NCBI GenBank assembly: GCA_030765865.1
Contig: JAVCDK010000154.1
Span: 1-43,543 of the forward strand
DNA length: 43,543 nt
Reading direction: 5' to 3'
From: Candidatus Celaenobacter antarcticus
GTDB lineage: Bacteria > Cloacimonadota > Cloacimonadia > JGIOTU-2
In this document: positions 1 to 8,232 of the stretch, one piece after another
Position numbering within the stretch: the first letter of the stretch is position 1
Layout: each line of letters begins with the position of its first letter
Notes under the pieces: generated by a model
What the model saw: the letters and a program-made list of their open reading frames with translations, nothing else
What the model was told of the DNA's origin: nothing
Databases searched by the model: none
Position numbers and translations under genes: made by a program

Positions 1-720
1 AATCCCTGGGAAGGTGTATACATATATTTTGCAGATGCCAGTCCGAGTATTGGTGATATGGTAGAGATTACCGGAGATGTGTATGAATATTATGGATTTA
101 CAGAATTGCGGTATGCTTCTGTAAATGTTATCAGTTCTGGCAATCCTGTGCCGGAACCGATACTTGTAAGCACTGGAGACTTGATCGAACCTGTCAATGC
201 AGAAGCGTACGAATGCTGCCTTGTGAAAGTAGATAATGTCACAGTAACACAGGTGCCAAGTCCAGATAATGAGTGGTACATCGACGATAGTACAGGAGAG
301 TGCCAGGTCGATGACGGAATGTATGCCTATCCTGCTATATTAAGCGAAGAGTTTTTATATATTATTGGCGCATTTGATTATAGCTGGGATGAATACGGAA
401 TCAATCCGAGAGATATTAATGATCTTTGTGCGTACTCGATCGACGAGCCAGAAAGCGCTTTCGTGAATGTTCTTCAGAATTATCCCAATCCATTTCAAGA
501 AAAAACGAAGATCAGCTTTTCTTTGACTAGAAACTCACATGTAAATATTCTCATTTACAATATCAATGGGCAGCTTGTCGGGAATTTATTAAATTCTGAT
601 TTGTTAACCGGCTCTCATTCCGTTGAGTGGATTTCCAAGGATGCAAAGCAGGGTATTTATTTCTGTAAAATAGTAAGCGAAGATAACGCATTCGTTCATA
701 AGATGATATTAATGCGGTAG
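1..720 (+). CDS. Secreted OB-fold protein with type IX-type sorting domain (5' end missing)
   Basis: The reading frame is open from the first base, so the gene starts outside the window; 239 codons and a stop are visible. The N-terminal part (GDMVEITGDVYEYYG) matches the OB-fold-like region of the complete paralogue at 37169-38158, including the tail that reads NPRDINDL here and NPRTPDDL there. The last ~85 residues form a FlgD-like sorting domain: NYPNPF, an INGQLVG strand, SVEWISKDAKQGIYF and a final KMILMR. By family knowledge this tail directs secretion or surface attachment through a type IX-like route. The substrate of the OB-fold part is unknown. A strong terminator follows 29 bases after the stop, so the transcript probably ends here. 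Confidence 0.85.
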   Translation, partial: NPWEGVYIYFADASPSIGDMVEITGDVYEYYGFTELRYASVNVISSGNPVPEPILVSTGDLIEPVNAEAYECCLVKVDNVTVTQVPSPDNEWYIDDSTGECQVDDGMYAYPAILSEEFLYIIGAFDYSWDEYGINPRDINDLCAYSIDEPESAFVNVLQNYPNPFQEKTKISFSLTRNSHVNILIYNINGQLVGNLLNSDLLTGSHSVEWISKDAKQGIYFCKIVSEDNAFVHKMILMR

Positions 721-748
721 TAACTGAAATAATTGATTTTTAAAAGTA

Positions 749-779
749 GGGGCTGAAAATTTTCAGCCCCCTTTTTTTT
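749..779 (+). terminator. Rho-independent terminator, copy 1
   Basis: The perfect hairpin GGGGCTGAAAATTTTCAGCCCC (written as GGGGCTGAA + AATT + TTCAGCCCC) is followed by C and eight T residues. Near-identical hairpins occur at 5313-5337 and 12049-12075, each just after a gene ending in a sorting domain. Confidence 0.93.
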
Positions 780-856
780 CTATGTGATGAAAAAAATTAA
801 ACCCAAAATACAATTTTTTATCATAAAACATAAAGCATAGTTTTTATAGGAGTATC
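780..856 (+). promoter_or_regulatory. Putative promoter/leader, duplicated upstream of 5416
   Basis: This AT-rich leader aligns along its whole length with 5338-5415. Shared blocks are an AAATTAAACC block, ATACA, a T6-7 run, ATAAAA, ATAAA, CATA, a T5 run and AGGAG just before the start codon. No textbook -35/-10 pair stands out in both copies, so the exact promoter elements are not assigned. Conservation of a non-coding leader in two places suggests a common promoter or leader, or a recent segmental duplication. Confidence 0.5.
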
Positions 857-3697
857 ATGAAAATATCAATTCTTACAATTGCCGCAGTATTACTGCTATC
901 AACTTTTCTATCTGCTCAGGATCTTTATGACATTAACTCGATCACACAGATAGAGATCACCTTTGCAGAGTCAAACTGGGATTATCTGCTTGATGTTCTT
1001 TATGCCGCAGGAGATGAAGAGCGGTTGGTCGGGTCAGTTCAAATCAATGGAATACAGTTTGATAGTGTCGGAGTCCGATATAAAGGAAATAGTTCATATT
1101 CCCCAAATAATGTGAAGAATCCATTTAATATCAAACTTGATCATATTATTGATGATCAAAAGTATCAGAACTATGGAACTTTGAAGCTTGCCAACGGGTA
1201 CAAGGATCCTACATTCGTCCGGGAAACTCTCAGCTATGAGATCGCACGAAATTTTATGACTGCAGGACTTGCGAATTACTGCGAAGTTACAGTGAATGGG
1301 CAATATATAGGATTATACACCAGTGTGCAATCTGTTGATAAATATTTTAAGAACAGTAACTTTCCCGGGGCGGGAGACATTCGTCTAAAAGGTGAACTTG
1401 CCAGCGGTGCTAATCCAACTGTAACAACTGTGTGGGGTTATCACGGCGCAGATTCCACCAGCTATTATAACTATTACGAATTGAAATCTGATGAGGGCTG
1501 GGCAGACTTGATAGAATTTCTGGAAGTGTTCAACAATAATCCCGACGAAATGGACGATTATCTGAATGTAGATAATCATCTCTGGATGTTAGCTTTTGAT
1601 AACCTGCTGGTCAACTTGGATGCGCCTATAAACTTTGGCCATAATTTCTATTTATTCAAAGACGGTTCAGATAGATTTAATCCAATTCTTTGGGACTTGA
1701 ACGAAAATTTTGGCTCGTTCTCGATGCTCTTGGGTGGTCAGCCATTAAACACATACCAATTGCAGAAACTTGATCCTCTTTTAAACATGAATGACTCCGA
1801 TTATCCTATTGTTGGTAAAGTATTGAATATCGATAAATACCAGAAAATGTATATAGCTCACATGCGAACAATCATCGAAGAAATTTTCCAAAACGGCTGG
1901 TATGAAACCCGTGCTCATGAGCTGCAGGATATTATCGATACAGATTACCAGTCTGATCCAAATACATTTTATTCCTATAGTCAATTTCTCCAGAATATAA
2001 ACTCCACTGCCGGAGGAGGTCCCGGAAGCATGCCTGTTGTCGGTATCACAGAGCTGATGGACACACGCACAACATGGTTGCTCAGTCAGTCGGAATTCCA
2101 GGGAACTATCCCGGAAATAACCAACCAGAACTACACTCCCCAAACGGTTGAACCATACATGACACTGTGGATAAATGCCGATGTTGCTGACGCTGATGAG
2201 GTAACCCTGTACTATAGATCGAACGCTTATGACAAATTTACTGCCCTCGAGATGTATGATGATGGGAATCATAATGATGGAGTTGCAGGAGATGGAACAT
2301 ACGGTATCAGCATTCAGGCAAGCTATGACGATATTAATTATTATTTTTATGCACAGAATTCTGATCAGGGAGCATTCCTTCCCCAGAAAGCATCACGAGA
2401 ATTTTATGAGATAGAAGTCAATGCCATATCAGGTGAAGTAGTGATCAATGAGATCAATTATAATTCTGCTGATGATTTCGATGCCGGTGATTGGGTTGAA
2501 TTGTATAACAATGATGTAGAAGATATTGATATTTCAGGATGGGTATTCAAAGATGAAGATGATGATCATATCTATATCATTCCTGACAATACTGTACTCG
2601 GACAGGACGAATATCTCGTGCTCTGTGCCGATACCGCACTATTCAAAACCTGCTTTCCGGAAGTCACAAGCTTTATAGGAAATTTTGATTTTGGTTTAGG
2701 TGGTGGAGGAGATATTGTAAGACTGTTCAATACGGGCGGTGTGCTTATCGATTCTGTTGAGTATGACGATGCTGCACCATGGCCAATAGAACCGGACGGA
2801 AATGGTCCAACACTCGAGCTTGAAAATCCAAATCTGGATAATTCTCTGGCGGAGAACTGGCACGCTTCAACTTATCATGGGACGCCCGGCGCGATAAATA
2901 GTTGTGTGGTTCCAATGGATGATGTCGTGATTAATGAAATCAATTATAACTCTGCAGATGATTTCGATGCCGGTGATTGGGTTGAATTGTATAACAATGA
3001 TGTAGAAGATATTGATATTTCGGGATGGGTATTCAAAGATGAGAATGATGACCACATTTTTACTATCCCGGATAATACAATTCTCGGACAAGGACAATAT
3101 CTTGTCCTCTGTAATGATTCTACACTTTTCGTAAGTTGTTTCCCTGCCGTTAATAATTGGGTTGGAGATTTCGATTTTGGTCTAAGTGGTGGGGGTGAAC
3201 TCATCAGATTATACAACTCGAGCAGTGATCTGATTGATTATGTTGAATATAGTGATGCTGACCCGTGGCCAACAGAACCAGATGGAAATGGACCGACTCT
3301 TGAACTCGATGATCCTAATCTTGATAATTCTCTCGCAGAGAGCTGGCATGCGTCAACCGATCATGGGACACCTGGAGCATTAAATTCCGCAGGAGTTTCT
3401 GTAGATAATGAGTTTGATAATACTTCCTTACTCATATCCAACTATCCGAATCCAATTACTGCAACTACTGGAATTTCATTTGCAATTCCGAGAACAGCTT
3501 ATATTGAACTGATCATCTATAATGTAAAAGGGCAACAAGTTAAAACCCTGATTAAAGAAACCCGATCTCAAGGTGAATATACAATCACATGGGATGGATT
3601 GGATGAGAACCTAAAGCGCGCCTGTCCGGGCATATATTTAGTAAAATTGTCATCAGATCAGGCTACAAAGATTCATAAAATGATCGTACTAAAATAA
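857..3697 (+). CDS. CotH-kinase-like secreted protein with two lamin-tail domains and sorting domain
   Basis: 946 residues with a clear signal peptide (residues 1-20, ending LSAQ); AGGAG precedes the start. Residues ~25-420 resemble the CotH family: RYKGNSSY (74-81), a VNGQYIGLY strand and the acidic WDLNENFG (279-286), which fits the CotH metal-binding WDxxxxFG region. In other bacteria CotH is an atypical protein kinase. Residues ~440-520 look like an Ig-type module. Two lamin-tail domains follow (about 529-680 and 691-842); each begins VINEINYNSADDFDAG and ends HGTPGA. The last ~90 residues are a FlgD-like sorting domain (NYPNPI...KMIVLK). The next gene starts 9 bases later, so the two are very likely co-transcribed. 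CotH activity is inferred from motifs; a structural role is possible. Confidence 0.82.
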   Translation: MKISILTIAAVLLLSTFLSAQDLYDINSITQIEITFAESNWDYLLDVLYAAGDEERLVGSVQINGIQFDSVGVRYKGNSSYSPNNVKNPFNIKLDHIIDDQKYQNYGTLKLANGYKDPTFVRETLSYEIARNFMTAGLANYCEVTVNGQYIGLYTSVQSVDKYFKNSNFPGAGDIRLKGELASGANPTVTTVWGYHGADSTSYYNYYELKSDEGWADLIEFLEVFNNNPDEMDDYLNVDNHLWMLAFDNLLVNLDAPINFGHNFYLFKDGSDRFNPILWDLNENFGSFSMLLGGQPLNTYQLQKLDPLLNMNDSDYPIVGKVLNIDKYQKMYIAHMRTIIEEIFQNGWYETRAHELQDIIDTDYQSDPNTFYSYSQFLQNINSTAGGGPGSMPVVGITELMDTRTTWLLSQSEFQGTIPEITNQNYTPQTVEPYMTLWINADVADADEVTLYYRSNAYDKFTALEMYDDGNHNDGVAGDGTYGISIQASYDDINYYFYAQNSDQGAFLPQKASREFYEIEVNAISGEVVINEINYNSADDFDAGDWVELYNNDVEDIDISGWVFKDEDDDHIYIIPDNTVLGQDEYLVLCADTALFKTCFPEVTSFIGNFDFGLGGGGDIVRLFNTGGVLIDSVEYDDAAPWPIEPDGNGPTLELENPNLDNSLAENWHASTYHGTPGAINSCVVPMDDVVINEINYNSADDFDAGDWVELYNNDVEDIDISGWVFKDENDDHIFTIPDNTILGQGQYLVLCNDSTLFVSCFPAVNNWVGDFDFGLSGGGELIRLYNSSSDLIDYVEYSDADPWPTEPDGNGPTLELDDPNLDNSLAESWHASTDHGTPGALNSAGVSVDNEFDNTSLLISNYPNPITATTGISFAIPRTAYIELIIYNVKGQQVKTLIKETRSQGEYTITWDGLDENLKRACPGIYLVKLSSDQATKIHKMIVLK
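2441..2556 (+). repeat. Lamin-tail coding repeat, copy 1
   Basis: First half of lamin-tail domain 1. It matches 2927-3042 at an offset of exactly 486 bases (162 codons), and 2471-2535 is identical to 2957-3021. Synonymous sites are conserved too, so the duplication or gene conversion is recent; the later halves of the two domains have diverged. Confidence 0.9.
2927..3042 (+). repeat. Lamin-tail coding repeat, copy 2
   Basis: Second copy of the in-frame repeat described at 2441-2556; it encodes the start of lamin-tail domain 2. Confidence 0.9.
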
Positions 3698-3706
3698 GGT
3701 GTCACA

Positions 3707-5293
3707 ATGAAAAAAATCAGTTCGTTCATAATTATCATGCTATGTTTGTTTGGATTAACTTTTACTCTTCACGCTCAGCAGGCTTCTTATAGTGTTGTGG
3801 ATACCGGACAGGAAATATGTTATGATAGCTCAGATGAAATAACTGCACCAGATCCCGGAGAACCATATTATGGACAGGATGCTCAATTTGAAGGTAACCA
3901 GCCAGATTATACTGACAATGGAGACGGTACTATTACCGATAATGTAACCAGCTTGATGTGGACCAAAACCTGCGACACCGATGGAGATGGCGATATAGAT
4001 TATGATGACAAAATGTCTTATGATGAAGCAATTGCAAGTGCTTCCAGTGTTAATGTTGGTGGCTATTCAGATTGGAGATTACCTTCCATCAAAGAACAGT
4101 ATTCTCTTATTCTTTTTAGTGGGATCGATCCCAGTGGTTACGAAGGACCAACGAGTGGCTTAGTTCCCTTCATCGATACAGATTACTTCGATTTTGCTTA
4201 TGGAGATGTAAATGCTGGAGAACGAATAATCGATGCCCAAATGGCAACTACCAATATATACGTTGGCACCACAATGGGTGGTGATGAAACTATGTTTGGT
4301 GTTAATTTTGCAGATGGACGCATTAAAGGATATGGAACCGGGCCAATGCCAGGACAAACAGAAGATAAGAAATTCTATGTATACTATGTTCGTGGAAATA
4401 CAGATTACGGCATTAATGATCTTGAAGATAACGCAGATGGAACAATCTCTGATAATGCCACAGATCTCATGTGGACTCAGGATGATAGCGGTGAAGGTCT
4501 TAATTGGGAGGAAACTCTGGCTTGGGTGCAGCAGAAAAATACTGAAAATTATCTTGGTTACAGCGATTGGAGGCTTCCCAATGTTAAAGAACTGCAGAGC
4601 ATTGTGGATTATACCCGGGCTCCTTCCACAACAAATTCTGCCTCGGTAGATCCACTTTTCAATTGCACTCAAATAATCGATGAAGGTGGTAATGATAATT
4701 ATCCTTTCTATTGGAGTGGTACAACGCATGCAAACTGGACTGAAGATACCGGTTATTTTGGAGCTTATGTTGCTTTTGGTGAAGCTCTGGGCTGGATGGA
4801 AGAACCGCCTATGTCCGGGAATTTTACGCTGATGGATGTGCATGGAGCTGGAGCTCAACGCAGCGATCCGAAAAGTGGTGATCCAGCTAACTGGCCTCAT
4901 GGCAATGGTCCGCAAGGTGATGTAATTCGGATTTACAATTATGTGCGCCTTGTAAGGGATATTACTACAGTCAGCATCAATCCTCAACAGGAGAGTTCAT
5001 CCCGGATTGAGATTCATAAAAATTATCCCAATCCGGCGATAGCCACGACCAAAATATCTTTTTCCTCAAAACAACAAGTTTCTCAACCGGAAGTAACCAT
5101 TTATAATATCATTGGACAGAAATTAGCTACCCTATCCTGTGAACAAGAAACCAAGGAGGATGGCTATGAATATTATACTCGGTGGGATTGTAAAGATGAA
5201 GCCGGATCCTCAGTTCCAAATGGTGTATATTTTTATCATGTGATAACTGATGGATCGATTTTACGGGCTGATAAAATGGTAATTTCAAGATAA
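3707..5293 (+). CDS. DUF1566 (Lcl C-terminal-like) protein with type IX-type sorting domain
   Basis: 528 residues with a signal peptide (1-24, ending LHAQ). The AAGGTG ribosome-binding site overlaps the upstream stop codon. Two DUF1566 units follow: unit 1 (~68-235) has DNGDGTITDNVTSLMWTK and DWRLPSIKE; unit 2 (~240-415) has DNADGTISDNATDLMWTQ, DWRLPNVKELQSIVDY, VAFGEALGW, HGAGAQRSDPK and YNYVRLVRD. The C-terminal ~85 residues are a FlgD-like sorting domain (NYPNPA...NGVYFYHV...KMVISR). The family includes the ligand-binding C-terminus of Legionella Lcl and is often called C-type-lectin-like; an adhesive or carbohydrate-binding role is therefore plausible but unproven. It is the second gene of the CotH transcript and the only intact DUF1566 gene here with a sorting domain. 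A truncated copy of its 3' end lies at 11477-12025. Confidence 0.85.
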   Translation: MKKISSFIIIMLCLFGLTFTLHAQQASYSVVDTGQEICYDSSDEITAPDPGEPYYGQDAQFEGNQPDYTDNGDGTITDNVTSLMWTKTCDTDGDGDIDYDDKMSYDEAIASASSVNVGGYSDWRLPSIKEQYSLILFSGIDPSGYEGPTSGLVPFIDTDYFDFAYGDVNAGERIIDAQMATTNIYVGTTMGGDETMFGVNFADGRIKGYGTGPMPGQTEDKKFYVYYVRGNTDYGINDLEDNADGTISDNATDLMWTQDDSGEGLNWEETLAWVQQKNTENYLGYSDWRLPNVKELQSIVDYTRAPSTTNSASVDPLFNCTQIIDEGGNDNYPFYWSGTTHANWTEDTGYFGAYVAFGEALGWMEEPPMSGNFTLMDVHGAGAQRSDPKSGDPANWPHGNGPQGDVIRIYNYVRLVRDITTVSINPQQESSSRIEIHKNYPNPAIATTKISFSSKQQVSQPEVTIYNIIGQKLATLSCEQETKEDGYEYYTRWDCKDEAGSSVPNGVYFYHVITDGSILRADKMVISR

Positions 5294-5312
5294 AAATGAA
5301 AGAATTAACTTT

Positions 5313-5337
5313 GGGCTGATATTTTTCAGCCCTTTTT
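5313..5337 (+). terminator. Rho-independent terminator, copy 2
   Basis: The hairpin GGGCTGA + TATTTT + TCAGCCC is followed by five T residues. It is the same hairpin family as 749-779 and lies 20 bases after the stop of the DUF1566/sorting-domain gene. Confidence 0.9.
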
Positions 5338-5415
5338 CTTTATTTGATGATAAAATTAAACCAGGTATACATTTTTTTATTATAAAATATAAATCATAAA
5401 TTTTTAGGAGCAGTC
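5338..5415 (+). promoter_or_regulatory. Putative promoter/leader, copy of 780-856
   Basis: It aligns with the leader upstream of 857 from the terminator to the start codon. AGGAG lies 5 bases before the ATG at 5416. Individual promoter hexamers cannot be assigned with confidence. Confidence 0.5.
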
Positions 5416-6663
5416 ATGAAAAAAATAAGCTTACTCATAATTACAGTATCCTTGATGTTTTCAATAGGTGCTTGTGATAATAATACAACCTCGAATAATG
5501 ATCCTGGTTCAGGCGCTGATTTATCTTATACACTCGTAGAAACCGGACAGTCCGAATGCTATAATAGTAATGGAGAAGTAATCGTAACTCCTGTTGAAGG
5601 AGACTCATTGTTCGGGCAAGACGCAAACTATCTATATGGAGCAGATTTTGCTTTTGTAGACGATGATGATGGAACTGTTACAGATAATAATACTGGTTTG
5701 ATGTGGGAGCAGATACCGAGTCCTGACGGTTTCAGCTACCAGGATGCGATCGAGTATTGTGAAAATCTTGAACTTGCAGGATATGATGATTGGAGATTGC
5801 CTTCATTGAAAGAGCTTTTTTCAATAAGTGATTTCGGCACTGGTTGGCCATATATTGATCTGGATTATTTTGAATTAGCAACTGGCCAGATTACCAAAGA
5901 TGAACAATACTGGACTTCGAACGAGTATGAAGGCATTACTGTTGAAGGTGGAGAAGATGCTGTTTTTGGTGTAAACCATGTCACCGGTCATATCAAGGCA
6001 TATCCTGGAGTGGGAGGAGCTCCTCTTGGACAAAATAGACCTGAACCTCCCCAAAGAATGAGAAATGAGAATAGTGATATGAGCCGTGATGGTGGTCCAC
6101 CACCAGATCCATTTTCCAAGCAAGTACGGGCTGTTCGTGGAGACATTTACGGAACCAATGAATTCGTCGATAATGGAGATGGAACGATAACAGATAATGC
6201 AACCGGATTAATGTGGTCTCAAATTGATAATGGAGAAGGGATTGATTGGGAAAATGCTCTTGCTTATGCAGAAAATTCTGAGTATGCCGATTTTACTGAT
6301 TGGAGATTACCAAATGTAAAAGAACTGCAAAGTATTGTTGATTATTCCTATGCACCCGGAGCTTCTGATCCTGCCTTAGATAGAGCAGCTATTGATCCTT
6401 TGTTTACCTGTACTCAGATAATAAATGAAGCTGGTGATGATGATTATCCCTATTATTGGACCAGTACATCTGCCCTGTTTGAATCAGGTGGAGCATATTA
6501 TTATGCATGGTATGTGGCGTTTGGACGAGCTGTTAACGGTGAAGGGCTAGATTTTCATGGTGCAGGTGCGGTCCGCTTCGACACGAAGGTGGAAGGCGGT
6601 CCTGCCGGAGAAGGTGGGGAACGGTATTATAACTATGTTCGTTTGGTTAGAGATGTTAATTAG
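5416..6663 (+). CDS. DUF1566 domain lipoprotein (first of three)
   Basis: 415 residues. The signal peptide has a lipobox ending SIGAC (Cys20), so this is a predicted lipoprotein and, unlike the previous DUF1566 protein, it has no sorting domain. Two DUF1566 units are visible: unit 1 with DDDGTVTDNNTGLMWEQ and DWRLPSLKE, unit 2 with DNGDGTITDNATGLMWSQ, DWRLPNVKELQSIVDY, WYVAFGRAV, FHGAGAVRFDTK and YNYVRLVRDVN at the very end. A Pro/Gly/Asn-rich linker (~195-235) sits before the ValArgGly turn of unit 1. It follows its own terminator/leader block, so it probably starts a new transcript that may continue into 6721. Ligand unknown. Confidence 0.85.
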   Translation: MKKISLLIITVSLMFSIGACDNNTTSNNDPGSGADLSYTLVETGQSECYNSNGEVIVTPVEGDSLFGQDANYLYGADFAFVDDDDGTVTDNNTGLMWEQIPSPDGFSYQDAIEYCENLELAGYDDWRLPSLKELFSISDFGTGWPYIDLDYFELATGQITKDEQYWTSNEYEGITVEGGEDAVFGVNHVTGHIKAYPGVGGAPLGQNRPEPPQRMRNENSDMSRDGGPPPDPFSKQVRAVRGDIYGTNEFVDNGDGTITDNATGLMWSQIDNGEGIDWENALAYAENSEYADFTDWRLPNVKELQSIVDYSYAPGASDPALDRAAIDPLFTCTQIINEAGDDDYPYYWTSTSALFESGGAYYYAWYVAFGRAVNGEGLDFHGAGAVRFDTKVEGGPAGEGGERYYNYVRLVRDVN

Positions 6664-6720
6664 GCAAATTATATGCCTTCGTAATCGAGTATGAAGACAA
6701 ACAATAATAAGAAGAGAAAA

Positions 6721-7986
6721 ATGAAAAAGATCAACGCATTATTAATCGCATTAATATTATTAATCTCGGTAGCAGCCTGCAGCAGTAAATCAAATAATAA
6801 TGGGACTGATTCTGGAACAAATCCAAAATACAAAATAGTAGGAACCGGGCAGAGTAAATTTTATGATAAAGACGGAATTGTTATTGATCAGCCTGCTGAG
6901 GGTGATCGATTCTATGGACAAGATGCCCAATATGGCGGGATAGAGTTTTCCTATACTGATAATGGAGACGGTACGGTCACAGATAATAATACCGGGTTGA
7001 TGTGGCAGCAAATACCCTATGATGGGATGGTAAGTTTTTCCGGGGCAGTAGAATACTGTGAAAACTTAGTGTACGGAGGATATGATGATTGGAGAATACC
7101 TTCAACGAAAGAATTATTCTCTCTTACCAATTTTGAACCCGATGAGGGAGAGCCATATTTAGACACAAATTATTTTGAGTTTCCACCTAAATCTGAACAT
7201 CCTACGGATGGGCCTGGTGACAGTGGACCACAGGGTAAATTTTCCTCAGAGGGATCTTTAAGCGATAGTGCTACAGGTGAAAAGACAGAGCAGGCTTATA
7301 TGCCACCGCCAAATCAAGAAGAAGGACGTATTGGAAAAGATCAGGGACAATTCTGGACAAGTGATTTGTACAAAGTGGGTACGACTCATGGTGGTGCAGA
7401 AACAGGTTTTGGCGTAAACCACGTTTCAGGATATATTAAAGGTTACCCGACGAGTGAAGACAATCCAGATAGAGGAAAACGTGTTCGTGCTGTTAGAGGC
7501 GATGCCTACTTAATAAATGATTTTGTCGATAATGGAGATGGCACAATCAGTGATTTAGCTACAGGGCTTATGTGGATGAAGGATGATTATCGTAACTCTA
7601 TTATGTGGGAAGAAGCATTAGCATATTGTGAAGATCTGGAATACGCAGGATATGATGATTGGAAGCTTCCAAACGTAAAAGAACTTCAATCTATCGTGGA
7701 TTATTCAGGTGTTTATCCGGCTGTGGATCCCACATATTTTAACAGTACAAAAGCCGAGAATGAAGACTACTATACATGGTTATGGACCAGTACATCAGCC
7801 AATGAAGGTGATGGTGGTGACGGTTGTGCATGGTATGTAGCCTTTGGCAAAGGTGTTGGATTAGATGGATTTGATACACATGGGGCAGGTGCAGTTAGAG
7901 ACCGTTCGAAATATGAAGGAAGCGCTTACACCGAAGAAGGCGACACTTATGTTAATTCCTTAAGAGCAGTACGTGTTATAAAATAA
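6721..7986 (+). CDS. DUF1566 domain lipoprotein (second of three)
   Basis: 421 residues from the ATG at 6721. An in-frame ATG at 6691 exists, but the 6721 start gives a standard lipoprotein signal with Cys20 (SVAAC), the same spacing as the preceding paralogue, and it has an AAGAG motif just upstream. Two DUF1566 units: DNGDGTVTDNNTGLMWQQ / DDWRIPSTKE, then DNGDGTISDLATGLMWMK / DDWKLPNVKELQSIVDYSG / WYVAFGKGV / HGAGAVRDRSK. The final motif has drifted to VNSLRAVRVIK from the YNYVRLVRD seen in its paralogues. Unit 1 has a long Gly/Ser/Glu/Pro-rich insertion (~150-205). The 57-base gap to the upstream gene suggests one transcript. Ligand and role unknown. Confidence 0.83.
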   Translation: MKKINALLIALILLISVAACSSKSNNNGTDSGTNPKYKIVGTGQSKFYDKDGIVIDQPAEGDRFYGQDAQYGGIEFSYTDNGDGTVTDNNTGLMWQQIPYDGMVSFSGAVEYCENLVYGGYDDWRIPSTKELFSLTNFEPDEGEPYLDTNYFEFPPKSEHPTDGPGDSGPQGKFSSEGSLSDSATGEKTEQAYMPPPNQEEGRIGKDQGQFWTSDLYKVGTTHGGAETGFGVNHVSGYIKGYPTSEDNPDRGKRVRAVRGDAYLINDFVDNGDGTISDLATGLMWMKDDYRNSIMWEEALAYCEDLEYAGYDDWKLPNVKELQSIVDYSGVYPAVDPTYFNSTKAENEDYYTWLWTSTSANEGDGGDGCAWYVAFGKGVGLDGFDTHGAGAVRDRSKYEGSAYTEEGDTYVNSLRAVRVIK

Positions 7987-7987
7987 T

Positions 7988-8083
7988 TTTGGAAACCGTC
8001 AACGTTTCCTCCATCAGAACCTAGCAGCCACAAAACAGAGATGCATCTATAAATACATTCGTCTGGTTCGGGATACAGAGTAG
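7988..8083 (+). pseudogene. 3' remnant of another DUF1566 gene
   Basis: The frame read from 8048 gives YKYIRLVRDTE and a stop at 8081-8083, which is the family's C-terminal signature (YNYVRLVRD in the intact genes). The preceding codons of the same frame (7988-8047) stay open but show no clear family similarity. No start codon or ribosome-binding site fits, so this is a leftover tail of a deleted or recombined DUF1566 gene. Confidence 0.6.
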
Positions 8084-8232
8084 ACTAATTATAATAATAT
8101 TATCTCAAAGCTGAGAAAAGTACAAAGCTTATCTTGGGATTTTTTTGTTAATTTATCTTTACTTTTTTTCGCAGTACATTATACATAGCGTAGTCTAATT
8201 AGTTGAAGTAAAAAGGAATGAGGAGAAAAGAA

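Noticed and set aside
4160-4987. 275-codon open frame on the minus strand
   Set aside because: It lies wholly inside the DUF1566 gene on the plus strand, whose product has clear domains and a signal peptide. The minus frame has no recognisable features.
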